Shown here in pieces: positions 8,030 through 16,314 of a stretch of 64,000 nt of DNA. The notes beneath the pieces were generated by a model, which saw nothing but the letters and a program-made list of their open reading frames with translations, ran no database searches and had not been told where the DNA came from. The translations under genes were made by a program, and so were the position numbers. The stretch's first letter is position 1, and each line of letters opens with the position of its first letter. This stretch comes from an uncultured Chlorobiota bacterium (GTDB lineage Bacteria; Bacteroidota; Ignavibacteria; UBA10030; UBA6906): contig CAADGV010000005.1 of the NCBI GenBank assembly GCA_900696645.1, positions 121,724-185,723 on the forward strand. Direction: 5' to 3'.

Positions 8030-8911
8030 ATGAATACCTTACGGCAACATATCACCCCATACCTGCTCTGTGCTGTTGTTGTGTCGACAACCCAGGTGCA
8101 CGCAGGCGACTCCGGCAAGAAGGAAATCGGGAGAACAACCGAGCGGGAAATCAACGTCGTTCTTTCTGCCGGTTTCGGACGGGTCAACATCGAGCGGGGC
8201 GAAGCCGAGAAGGTCATTATTGCCGAGGGATATTCCAAAAAAGAATCATCCCTTCCGACAACGCTCAAGTACGATATCCGGAACAGAGTCGGGTATCTTG
8301 ATATCTCCCTCGGCGAAGATATTCAGGAATCAGGAGGGAAGAAGGGCACGTTCAAAATCTCAGGAATCGACGGCGGCACATGGGATCTCAAATTCAGCAG
8401 CGCCATTCCGATTTCCTTTGATGTGGAGTTGGGAGTTGCAAAAGGGGCGTTCGATATGACGGGCCTTCAGGTCAAGGATTTCAAACTCTCGGCCGGGGCG
8501 AGCGATGTGTTGCTCGTGTTCGACTCTCCGAACACATCCACGATTGACGAGATGAGCATCGAGTCGGGAGTCGGCAAGTTTGTCGGACGGAATCTCGGTA
8601 ATGCAAACTTCAAGAGCTTCCGGTATGAGGGCGGGGTCGGAGCGGCGACGCTTGACTTTGCAGGCCTGAGCCAGAGTGAAGTTGACATCGATGTACAAGT
8701 CGGGCTTGGAATCTGCACGGTCATTATTCCCAAAGACGCCGGAGCGCGTGTGTTCTTTGAGAAGAGCCTTGTCTCGCGGATCGACTTCGATTCGTCCATT
8801 CAAACAATGGGCGACAATCAGTACATCAGCGACAACTACAGAACCGCAAAAAGCCGGATGAACATCCGCATCGATGCCGGTCTCGGTAAAGTACGAATCA
8901 AAACAGAGTAG
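8030..8911 (+). CDS. Exported toast-rack/LiaF-like protein of unknown function
   Basis: The 293-residue product has a signal peptide (residues 1-25, ending near VHAG). A wholly beta-rich body follows with repeating Gly-containing strands such as LSAGFGRVNIERG, LGVAKGAFDMTGL, IESGVGKFVGRNLG, QVGLGICTVIIPKDAG and IDAGLGKVRIKTE. This is the pattern of the toast-rack N-terminal and LiaF C-terminal families, which sit in cell-envelope stress modules. The neighbouring ECF sigma factor suggests, without proof, an envelope-sensing role. It ends three bases from the convergent TPR/CHAT-like gene. Confidence 0.65.
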   Translation: MNTLRQHITPYLLCAVVVSTTQVHAGDSGKKEIGRTTEREINVVLSAGFGRVNIERGEAEKVIIAEGYSKKESSLPTTLKYDIRNRVGYLDISLGEDIQESGGKKGTFKISGIDGGTWDLKFSSAIPISFDVELGVAKGAFDMTGLQVKDFKLSAGASDVLLVFDSPNTSTIDEMSIESGVGKFVGRNLGNANFKSFRYEGGVGAATLDFAGLSQSEVDIDVQVGLGICTVIIPKDAGARVFFEKSLVSRIDFDSSIQTMGDNQYISDNYRTAKSRMNIRIDAGLGKVRIKTE

Positions 8912-8914
8912 GCC

Positions 8915-11494
8915 CTACCACAACGAGAATCCCGCCCACATGTGCGGGCTCGCGTAATCTGCTTTCCCGATCATCTCCAACAACGATTTCCTGTACGCAT
9001 TCTCCGCAGATTCTCCTGCAAGAAGATGTGTGTAGAAGAGTTCATTGAAGAACTTCTTCGCTTTGCGCGGGGGAATGTAACTGTTGATGATAATATCAGA
9101 AGCGCCGTTCATCATGAAAATGCCCGGCACCACGGGATGCAATCCTGCATCCGCCAGATTGGAAAACAGAACTATGCGAAACGGCGCAACCGCGAACATC
9201 TCTCCCAGCCGGTGGAAATGCGTCGTGCCGTACGCCGCCCCTTCCGACAATACAAAAAACGACAGTCCCGGATTCTCCGGCCGATAGTCAAGCTCGAACG
9301 ATGCGTGAAGAATATCGCCCTTCTCCTGACGCAAACGACTGAGCGAAGCCTCCCGGTCGAAGAAGACCCGCGCTTCTTTGTAGAATGCCTTCACATCACG
9401 CACTTCATACTCGGCATCAATCGGCGTTCTCCCCCGATTCCCGAACCCGACAGCAACAGGATACTGACCAAGCGGTGGTCGCTGCACGCCTACCCCGCCC
9501 CTTTCTGTTACATAGCGAATCGAGAATCGCCGGAGTGCATACTCTCCGGTGTAGCCCTCGCTTTGCAACGCGTGAATCGGAATGAACGGAAGACTGACGG
9601 GCAATTCTACAAAAAGGCTGTTCGCATTGGACGCGTGAAGAACAACAGGGCGGACAAATACAGCATAGAGCTTGCCGGAGAGTTCCCGAAGCCGACGCTC
9701 ACGCACGCGCAGATCGTTCTTGTTTGTTTCGGCATTCATCTGCATGAGAACGTCGAGATACTCATTCATGAGGGAGAGAAGTGATTCTTTTCCGATGGCA
9801 GAAATGTGCACGCTGCTTTTCGGTGTTGTAGTGATGGAAATATGCAGCGATTGTTGTGTTGGAATGTACGTCACGAGAGCGGCCCCGTCGGGAATCTGTT
9901 TCTGCAAGTCCGCAACAGAGGAACTGCGCACAGTCAGAGCGGGACGAAGATGAGGATTGCGGACAGCGAGCGAATCTTCCAGTTCAAACGTACGGATGCG
10001 GGCGCTTAGCAAGCGGCTGTGTACTTCTGCGCCAAGTGTCCGCGATTCGGCACGCATCATGAATGCCTTCGCGAGTTGCCGCTCGGCTCCGATTCGTGTC
10101 GCCCGAATGCGGGCCAGATCAGCGAGAGCGATATTCAGCCGCGCATCCCGCATCTTGATATTCATCGTGGCATACACTCGCAGAAGCTTGTTTTGCCTCT
10201 CCCTGTCGGCAACAACTGCCGCCTCCTCAGGCTTGCCCAGTCTGAACAACAATTCTATCAGCGATTCGTGTGGCGAACCATCCCGCGAGCCGTAGAAACC
10301 TGCCTCGCAGTCACTAAAAACATCACCTGTACCGGGCACCCACGAGGAATCAAATTGTGCAACCGCCTCCCGGTACAGCGCGAGAGCATCATTCAGCCGC
10401 CCCTTCTGCTGTGCATGGCTTGCCAAACATGCCTGCGCGTACGCGTTTGCCTTGGGAAGGCCGATGTACTCCAGCAGCGCCGCTCCGGCCCGGTAGTTCG
10501 CTTCCGCCTCGGCATTGCCTGTTGCGTCGAGGCAGTGAGCGAGTTGAAGCAAGGCATACGCCTCCGTCAGCCTGTTTTGAGAACCGATTGCTGCTCGAAG
10601 CGCTGCATTGAAAAACTTGTGTGCCTCTTCGTACCGCTTGCGGCGCAAGTGAATGTTGCCGACGCGAAGCAACATCTCTTCGCGCAACGCATCCGCTCCG
10701 GAAATCATATCCGTCCGGCGAATGCCTTCCGTGAACATTTGAAACGAATCGTTCTCCCTTCCCAACATATCATATGCGACAGCAAGCGAGAGGAATGTTT
10801 GAATTGTCAGCAGTGTATCCTGCGAACGAAGCGCATACGGCAATGCCGCTCCGAAATTCCTGACCGCCTCGCCGTAATCGGAACGCGAGATCGATGTGTT
10901 GCCGAACGCGGAATGAACGCGCGCAAGAATTGCATCATCCCCGATCACACTATATTCGTTCAGCAACTCGCCAAGCAAACGGCGTTCAAGCGCAAAATCA
11001 CCAACGGCTCGCGATACAGGAACCAGTTCCCATTTCAACAGCCGGGCACCCGCTGAATCCCCCAATGCTTCTTCGAGACGATGCTGATCCATCAATACAG
11101 AAAACGCCTGCCACTCTTCTCCTCGCACACGATGCATACCTGCCTGTCCGAAAATTGCTGCCCGAACACCGGACTTGTCGCCCGCACGCTGGTACAACTT
11201 TCTTGCTTGCACAAACAACGTCAATGCGCTGTCAAATCCCGCCGCCGCCGAATATGCTTCGCCTAAGAGCAAGGATGTTTCCGCTTGTCCGGGAATGTCG
11301 CCCGCCCGCTCATACAATCCCAAGGCTTCCCGAAGCAACCGTTTGGTTTCCGCATGATCGGCACGAGCCATTGCCTGCTTTGCTTTTGCAAAGACCTCTC
11401 CGGCGCGGAGCGACACAGGGGCATCATCGCGACTGCATCCTAAAGCAAACGCAAGAAGGATCAAGATAAATCGATATGCGCGGAACATTCTCAT
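8915..11494 (-). CDS. TPR-repeat lipoprotein with a catalytically degenerate CHAT domain
   Basis: An 859-residue product. MRMFRAYRFILILLAFALGC looks like a lipoprotein signal with Cys20 as the anchor. Residues of about 30-450 form many tetratricopeptide repeats (for example AETSLLLGEAYSAAAGFDSAL and VGNIHLRRKRYEEAHKFFNAAL). A helical linker follows. From about residue 560 the protein shows the CHAT (caspase-like) fold: LVTYIPTQQSLHISI, PIHAL, RRFSIRYVTE and a terminal PHMWAGFSLW. The usual catalytic His-Gly and the Cys of LSACETG are absent, with ILHASFEL and LFSNLADAG in their places. The frame is open to 11599, but a start at 11494 gives the signal. It lies 65 bases after thrC. Likely a scaffold or pseudo-protease at the membrane. 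Confidence 0.78.
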   Translation of the reverse strand: MRMFRAYRFILILLAFALGCSRDDAPVSLRAGEVFAKAKQAMARADHAETKRLLREALGLYERAGDIPGQAETSLLLGEAYSAAAGFDSALTLFVQARKLYQRAGDKSGVRAAIFGQAGMHRVRGEEWQAFSVLMDQHRLEEALGDSAGARLLKWELVPVSRAVGDFALERRLLGELLNEYSVIGDDAILARVHSAFGNTSISRSDYGEAVRNFGAALPYALRSQDTLLTIQTFLSLAVAYDMLGRENDSFQMFTEGIRRTDMISGADALREEMLLRVGNIHLRRKRYEEAHKFFNAALRAAIGSQNRLTEAYALLQLAHCLDATGNAEAEANYRAGAALLEYIGLPKANAYAQACLASHAQQKGRLNDALALYREAVAQFDSSWVPGTGDVFSDCEAGFYGSRDGSPHESLIELLFRLGKPEEAAVVADRERQNKLLRVYATMNIKMRDARLNIALADLARIRATRIGAERQLAKAFMMRAESRTLGAEVHSRLLSARIRTFELEDSLAVRNPHLRPALTVRSSSVADLQKQIPDGAALVTYIPTQQSLHISITTTPKSSVHISAIGKESLLSLMNEYLDVLMQMNAETNKNDLRVRERRLRELSGKLYAVFVRPVVLHASNANSLFVELPVSLPFIPIHALQSEGYTGEYALRRFSIRYVTERGGVGVQRPPLGQYPVAVGFGNRGRTPIDAEYEVRDVKAFYKEARVFFDREASLSRLRQEKGDILHASFELDYRPENPGLSFFVLSEGAAYGTTHFHRLGEMFAVAPFRIVLFSNLADAGLHPVVPGIFMMNGASDIIINSYIPPRKAKKFFNELFYTHLLAGESAENAYRKSLLEMIGKADYASPHMWAGFSLW

Positions 11495-11559
11495 TCTTTT
11501 CAAGTTGTGAAAAAGATAGAGAAGTTTGAGGGGAGATACAATCTGCGGTGCGGTGAACT

Positions 11560-12876
11560 CTATTTGTTGCCGCGGGTTCTGCGTAAGAGATTTTTCCACT
11601 CGCTGTATCGTGGGCGGATGGCGATGAAGTGAGTCGGACTGTTTTGCGCCGCCTGCAATGATACAGGCAGCGGCACATCAATATCAATCGCCTTCTTTAC
11701 AACGTCAGGGAATTTTGCGGGATGTGCAGTCGCAGCAACAATGATCGGTGGAGAGTTTGTCGTCCATTCAAGCGCCTTGCGTGCGGCGGCAACGCCAACA
11801 GCAGTATGCGGATCGAGAATTCGCCCGGTTGCATCATATGTCCGGCGGATTTCTTCAAGCGTTTCTTCGTCGGAGATGCTTACGGCATCGATATCTTTCT
11901 TGAGTTCCTGCACATCTCCGCGATACAATGCCTGCAGTCGGGAGAGATTACTCGGATTGCCTACATCCATCGCATTTGAATATGTCGGGATACTCGGCCG
12001 CGGCTCAAACTTCCCGGAGCGAAGATACTGCAGCATCACATCGTTCGCGTTCGTTGCAGCAATGAAATTGCGAATCGGTACGCCCATTTTCTTCGCATAT
12101 ACGGCAGCAGTCATGTTGCCGAAATTGCCGCTCGGCACAACAACCATCGGGTCGTCGTTCTGGTTAAAAAGCCTGCGCAGTTGAATCAATCCCCACGCAT
12201 GGTAAGAAATCTGCGGCAGCAACCTGCCAACGTTGATGGAGTTTGCGCTTGTGATTTTACGTTGATGCAGCAAATCACCGTCATTCAGCGAAGCCTTCAC
12301 AAGTCTCTGACAATCATCAAACGTTCCTTCCACTTCAACGGCTGTGATGTTGCCGCCGAGTGTCGTCATCTGTTGCTGTTGCAGAGGGCTGATTCTATTG
12401 GAGGGATAGAGAATGAACACCTCAACATGCGGCACGTTGTAGAACCCATGCGCAACAGCGCTTCCCGTATCACCCGACGTAGCGACGAGAATTGTGACAT
12501 CCTGTTGTTGATGTTCAAGGAAATGTGACATCACCTGCGCCATGAACCGAGCGCCGACATCCTTGAATGCAAGTGTAGGCCCGTGAAAGAGTTCGAGCAG
12601 GTAGATATTGTCCTGCAGATTCACAAGCGGAATGGGGAAATTCAACGCATGGGAGATGATTGCCGCGAGATTCTCTCTTGATATCTCGTCAACAAATGGT
12701 GAGAGAATTTCTGTTGCCGTTGATTGAAGTGTTGATTCGGAATTCTCTCTGAGGAGGCTTGCATCAAATGGCGGCAATGTTTCCGGAACATACAACCCAC
12801 CATCAGGCGCGGTGCCACTGAACAGCGCTTCGCGAAAGGTTGAGGTAGATTGACCAGTGACGCTGACGTATTTCAT
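11560..12876 (-). CDS. thrC: Threonine synthase
   Basis: PLP enzyme converting O-phosphohomoserine to threonine, 438 residues. The PLP-binding Lys lies in TLAFKDVGARF, and the phosphate-binding loops SGDTGSAVAHGFY and VPSGNFGNMTAA are present. The N-terminus MKYVSVTGQSTSTFREALFSG is that of the longer, ThrC-type enzymes. The frame is open to 13203, but the start at 12876 overlaps the thrB stop as ATGA and restores normal length. The upstream extension is an antisense-like shadow over thrB. The two genes are probably translationally coupled. Confidence 0.95.
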   Translation of the reverse strand: MKYVSVTGQSTSTFREALFSGTAPDGGLYVPETLPPFDASLLRENSESTLQSTATEILSPFVDEISRENLAAIISHALNFPIPLVNLQDNIYLLELFHGPTLAFKDVGARFMAQVMSHFLEHQQQDVTILVATSGDTGSAVAHGFYNVPHVEVFILYPSNRISPLQQQQMTTLGGNITAVEVEGTFDDCQRLVKASLNDGDLLHQRKITSANSINVGRLLPQISYHAWGLIQLRRLFNQNDDPMVVVPSGNFGNMTAAVYAKKMGVPIRNFIAATNANDVMLQYLRSGKFEPRPSIPTYSNAMDVGNPSNLSRLQALYRGDVQELKKDIDAVSISDEETLEEIRRTYDATGRILDPHTAVGVAAARKALEWTTNSPPIIVAATAHPAKFPDVVKKAIDIDVPLPVSLQAAQNSPTHFIAIRPRYSEWKNLLRRTRGNK

Positions 12877-13808
12877 GACCGGATGATCGTTGCCCCGCGC
12901 ATATTGATGCGTGAAATGAAAGCATCGGCTTTTGCGTTTGCAACTCGGGCAAACGTTTTCTTCATTGCCGCAGCTATTTTCTTCGCCGATTGAAGAGACG
13001 ATGCAACAGCAAACATCGCTGGTCCGGAGCCGGACAATGTGCAACCGAACGCGCCGGCTTCCAGCGCGGCGTCTCTTACTTCGTGAAATCCGGAGACAAG
13101 CTTTGCGCGAACCGGTTCGGCAACTACATCTTCCGTACTTCTGCCGACGAGGCTCGCATCGCCGCGGGCAAGACCCGCAACCAGCCCGCCGACGTTTCCC
13201 CATTGACGAATTGCCGATTGCATCGGCACAGTTGCGGGCAGCACACTCCGTGCATCTTCAGTTCTGACAACAAGATGCGGGTGAATAACCACCCATAGAA
13301 TCGTGTTACGAACAGGCAGCGCAACAACGTCAAGCGGAGTGTAACTACGGACAAGTTGCGCTCCGCCTAACAGCGAGGGAGCCGCGTTGTCCGCATGAAT
13401 GGAACCGCTGGCGAGGCGCTCACCCTCGAGAGCGAAGCGCAGCAGATCGACACGCTTCAGCGGTTTGGGAAGCAGCGCGTTTACTGCGACAACAGCAGCG
13501 ACACTGCTTGCCGCGGAGCTGCCGAGGCCCGACCCGACCGGCATCTTCTTGTGAAGCGTCAGATCGATACCGAAGCCGGGCTTGAACTCATCCAACATGA
13601 GTTGGGCAACGTGTGCCGCAACATTGCTCAAATCAGGCGGGACTTCTCTTGACGAAACTCTCAACGAAAAATGAAGTCCCGGCTGTTTGCTGCGTGAGGC
13701 AACAACAATATCGCCGGGCTTATCGATTGCGATGCCAATAACGTCAAATCCCGAACCCGCGTTGCCGATGGTTGCGGGGGCGAAAACGGTGATTCCTTTT
13801 GAGATCAT
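12873..13808 (-). CDS. thrB: Homoserine kinase
   Basis: GHMP-family kinase that phosphorylates homoserine, the step before threonine synthase. The start MISKGITVFAPATIGNAGSG at 13808 gives 311 residues. The ATP-binding motif PVGSGLGSSAASSVAAV lies near residue 90 and the C-terminal GCTLSGSGPAMFAV motif 3 near residue 255. Upstream in-frame codons to 13892 lie inside the gap and the preceding hydrolase gene and are not used. The stop overlaps thrC. No homoserine dehydrogenase or aspartokinase gene is nearby, so the pathway is split. Confidence 0.95.
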   Translation of the reverse strand: MISKGITVFAPATIGNAGSGFDVIGIAIDKPGDIVVASRSKQPGLHFSLRVSSREVPPDLSNVAAHVAQLMLDEFKPGFGIDLTLHKKMPVGSGLGSSAASSVAAVVAVNALLPKPLKRVDLLRFALEGERLASGSIHADNAAPSLLGGAQLVRSYTPLDVVALPVRNTILWVVIHPHLVVRTEDARSVLPATVPMQSAIRQWGNVGGLVAGLARGDASLVGRSTEDVVAEPVRAKLVSGFHEVRDAALEAGAFGCTLSGSGPAMFAVASSLQSAKKIAAAMKKTFARVANAKADAFISRINMRGATIIRS

Positions 13809-13833
13809 GTTAGATGAAGTCAGCGGACGGCGT

Positions 13834-14742
13834 TTACTGCAAGTACTTCTCGAAAAACTCCGTAATACGGCGGGTGTATTCTTCTCCTCCAACTTCCATC
13901 ATATCGTGGTGGCGGGCACCGGGAATGAGCCACAGGTCTTTCGGTTCATTGGCCGCGGCAAAGACTTTCTCGGAGTAGTTGTATTTGATGAGATTATCCT
14001 CCGTGCCATGCAGCAGGAAAACAGGAACGCGCATCTGCTTCACAGCATCGACGGGGGATACATCGTTTGCCTTGAAATCAGCAAGAAACTCAGAGCGCTT
14101 GATGACGATGTTGCGAAGATAATGCCACGGAAGCTTGATCATCCGTTTCTGATAATCATCGAACACCGTGCGCAGCGTTGCGAAGCCGCTTTCGGCAACA
14201 ACGGCATGCACGCGTGTGTCAATCGCCGCAACCTGAATGGCAACCGCCGCCCCCATCGACCAGCCGAAGAGGCCGATTTTTCCGACTTGAACATCTTTTC
14301 TTTCAAAGAGATAATCCAGCGCATGTTGGACATCGACTTTCTCGTGATATCCGTACGTACAGTACCTGCCACCGCTTTCGCCGTGGCGTCGCGAGTCATA
14401 CAGAAATACATTGTACCCGCGATCGTGAAATTCCTTCGCCATCGGCAGTCCGGCAATTTTGCTTTCGCTCACCCCGTGCAGAATGACAATGGTCCCGCGT
14501 GCCTTTGACTCCGCTTTGATGAGCCAGCAGCTCAGATCGAAGCCTTCTTTGGTTGTGAGATGAATATCTTCGTTCGGGAGTTCGAGATCGGAGGGTCGAA
14601 GGATCTTTGTCCGTTCGCGATACCATTCGGTGGTTCGCCGATGAGGCTGAAGCAGCAATACGGGACCGATGACCAGCAGAAGAAGCGAGACACCCGCCAT
14701 AAACAGCACAACCAGAATTATTAGCCCCAGCAGAATAGTCAC
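13834..14742 (-). CDS. Membrane-anchored alpha/beta hydrolase
   Basis: A 302-residue serine hydrolase with an N-terminal membrane anchor (residues 3-32) and the alpha/beta hydrolase core outside it. The oxyanion loop VILHGVSESK, the nucleophile elbow FGWSMGAA, the Asp-containing LHGTEDNLI and the His-containing PGARHHDMM give a full catalytic triad. It resembles the BEM46/FrsA-like group of unknown substrate. It lies 25 bases upstream of thrB on the same strand, so it may share a transcript, although no functional link with threonine synthesis is evident. Confidence 0.85.
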   Translation of the reverse strand: MTILLGLIILVVLFMAGVSLLLLVIGPVLLLQPHRRTTEWYRERTKILRPSDLELPNEDIHLTTKEGFDLSCWLIKAESKARGTIVILHGVSESKIAGLPMAKEFHDRGYNVFLYDSRRHGESGGRYCTYGYHEKVDVQHALDYLFERKDVQVGKIGLFGWSMGAAVAIQVAAIDTRVHAVVAESGFATLRTVFDDYQKRMIKLPWHYLRNIVIKRSEFLADFKANDVSPVDAVKQMRVPVFLLHGTEDNLIKYNYSEKVFAAANEPKDLWLIPGARHHDMMEVGGEEYTRRITEFFEKYLQ

Positions 14743-14936
14743 GCTCTGCGCAGCCCTTTGCCAATGAATGAATTTTCATAAATATAGGTACAGGGTGGAA
14801 GGGATGCAACAGAGATCGGTGACATGTAAAATTCGATGTGGCTCACGTAAGGCCATTAGACGAATCTTGGGCGCACCCGGATCATAGCCCCAAAATCGTC
14901 GGCAGTGTGCGAAGGCAAAGATTCAATCGAAGGGTT

Positions 14937-14996
14937 TAAGTTTCGGTGAAACTGCACATCGTGTTCGTTTTCCATTTCCTTCAGCACCGAAACTTA
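14937..14996. repeat. 12-base perfect inverted repeat with 36-base spacer
   Basis: TAAGTTTCGGTG at 14937-14948 is the exact reverse complement of CACCGAAACTTA at 14985-14996. No T-run follows on either side. The spacer is not itself palindromic. It could be the ends of a small mobile element, an operator or an RNA hairpin. Confidence 0.6.
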
Positions 14997-15048
14997 TAGC
15001 ATGCGGGTAGTGATTGAATCGGGCGTTACGATTTTGAAAGTTTCTTTG

Positions 15049-15074
15049 GACACTTTCTTTCAAAAGAAAGTGTC
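15049..15074. repeat. 11-base hairpin with TCAA loop
   Basis: GACACTTTCTT (15049-15059) and AAGAAAGTGTC (15064-15074) form a perfect stem closed by TCAA. It lies about 65 bases before the glycosyltransferase start and has no T-run on the plus strand. It may be a transcript end for leftover upstream transcription or a regulatory hairpin. Confidence 0.6.
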
Positions 15075-15139
15075 AACTAAGCGGGCATGCAACGGCTGGG
15101 CGGGTGATTAGAAAGGAATCTCTTCATATATTGCTGCAC

Positions 15140-16285
15140 ATGACAACAGAATCACACAAACAGCCCCGTATTGCCATCGTGCACGAGTGGCTTACCGGCA
15201 TGCGCGGGGGAGAAAAATGCGTTGAAGCGCTGTGCGAAGTTTTTCCCGACGCAACGTTGTTCACCCTCGTTCACGTGAAAGGCTCCGTCTCGCCGACCAT
15301 CGGAGCAATGCCAATCAGGACTTCGTTCATTCAGCATCTTCCTTTTGCGCAGAAACGGTATCGCCATTATCTGCCGCTCTTTCCGACGGCAATTGAGCGA
15401 CTTGATCTCCGCGAATTCGATATCGTCATCTCATCCAATCACGCCGTGGCGAAAGGCGTCCGAACCAAACCGGAGACGCTGCACATCTGCTACTGCCACA
15501 CGCCGATGCGGTACATCTGGAATTTGTATGATGAATATTTTGGAAAGAATTCTTCCGGTTTGTTGACGCGTGCAGGAATGAAACTGTTTGTGAATTATCT
15601 TCGGAGATGGGATGTACGAACGGCGAAGAATCCGCATTTTTTTATAGCAAATTCGCGGAACGTTCAGCAACGCATCAGCAAGATTTATGGAAGAGAGGCC
15701 GATGTTATCTACCCTCCTGTTGATACTTCTCTCTTTCAGCTTTCTGAAACTCCGGGCAATTACTTTCTGATTGTCAGCGCATTCGTCCCGTACAAACGTA
15801 TTGACCTTGCGATCGAGGCATTCAACAGAACGGGTGAGAAACTCGTCATCATCGGCAGCGGGCCGGACGATGAGAAGCTGCGTTCAATGGCAAAACCAAA
15901 CATCGAGTTTCTCGGTTGGCAGCCGGATGAAGTTCTCAGGAAACACTTTGCCGGATGCAAAGCCCTCGTCTTTCCGGGCGAAGAGGATTTCGGCATTGTG
16001 CCGCTTGAAGCAATGGCTTCGGGAAAGCCCGTAATTGCCTACGCAAAGGGAGGGGCGTTGGAGACAGTTCTCGACTCAGACGATCTAAAAACCGGCATTC
16101 TCTTTAAGGAGCAAACCGTGGAATCCCTCGTGGAGGCAATCCGAACTCTCAACAAAACAACCTTCTCCCCAAAGGAATTACGTCGTCATGCCCTCGGTTT
16201 CGACAGGGAAGTCTACAAGAAAAAGATGAACGAATATGTCTTAGGCCGTTGGAAATCCTTCAAACCCGAATCCCGCCAACCGTAA
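15140..16285 (+). CDS. GT4 family glycosyltransferase
   Basis: The product (381 residues from ATG 15140) has the two-domain GT-B fold. The N-terminal acceptor domain contains IAIVHEWLTGMRGGEKC, a GG-containing loop typical of mannosyl/glycosyltransferases in polysaccharide clusters. The C-terminal nucleotide-sugar domain holds SAFVPYKRIDLAIEAF, the GSGP loop and the retaining-enzyme signature EEDFGIVPLEAMASGKP. An in-frame GTG at 15104 would add 12 residues. It acts in the cytoplasm, probably on a lipid-linked glycan for surface polysaccharide, but the sugar is unknown. No other glycan genes adjoin it. Confidence 0.88.
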   Translation: MTTESHKQPRIAIVHEWLTGMRGGEKCVEALCEVFPDATLFTLVHVKGSVSPTIGAMPIRTSFIQHLPFAQKRYRHYLPLFPTAIERLDLREFDIVISSNHAVAKGVRTKPETLHICYCHTPMRYIWNLYDEYFGKNSSGLLTRAGMKLFVNYLRRWDVRTAKNPHFFIANSRNVQQRISKIYGREADVIYPPVDTSLFQLSETPGNYFLIVSAFVPYKRIDLAIEAFNRTGEKLVIIGSGPDDEKLRSMAKPNIEFLGWQPDEVLRKHFAGCKALVFPGEEDFGIVPLEAMASGKPVIAYAKGGALETVLDSDDLKTGILFKEQTVESLVEAIRTLNKTTFSPKELRRHALGFDREVYKKKMNEYVLGRWKSFKPESRQP

Positions 16286-16314
16286 ATCTGTAAATGTGTT
16301 AGCGGAATTCATCG

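Larger units (their letters stand above)
14743..15139. other. Intergenic region with two inverted repeats, no gene seen
   Basis: This 397-base gap separates the divergent hydrolase and glycosyltransferase genes. It contains a 12-base inverted repeat at 14937-14996 and an 11-base hairpin at 15049-15074, described separately. No convincing ORF or structured RNA is visible. Promoters for both flanking genes are expected here, but I cannot place them with confidence. Confidence 0.6.

Noticed and set aside
10019-11056. Plus-strand ORF of 345 residues opposite the TPR/CHAT gene
   Set aside because: Long antisense ORF with Cys/Arg/His-rich, low-order translation; the minus strand holds a coherent TPR protein.
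12877-13203. 109-residue N-terminal extension of the thrC frame
   Set aside because: It lies entirely over thrB, whose stop overlaps the ATG at 12876 as ATGA; residues of the extension look like shadow coding (Arg/Cys/Ser-rich).
15266-15281. Third parS-like site (TCGTTCACGTGAAAGG)
   Set aside because: Only the CACGTG core and a few flanking bases match; it is inside a glycosyltransferase coding sequence 37 kb from dnaA.
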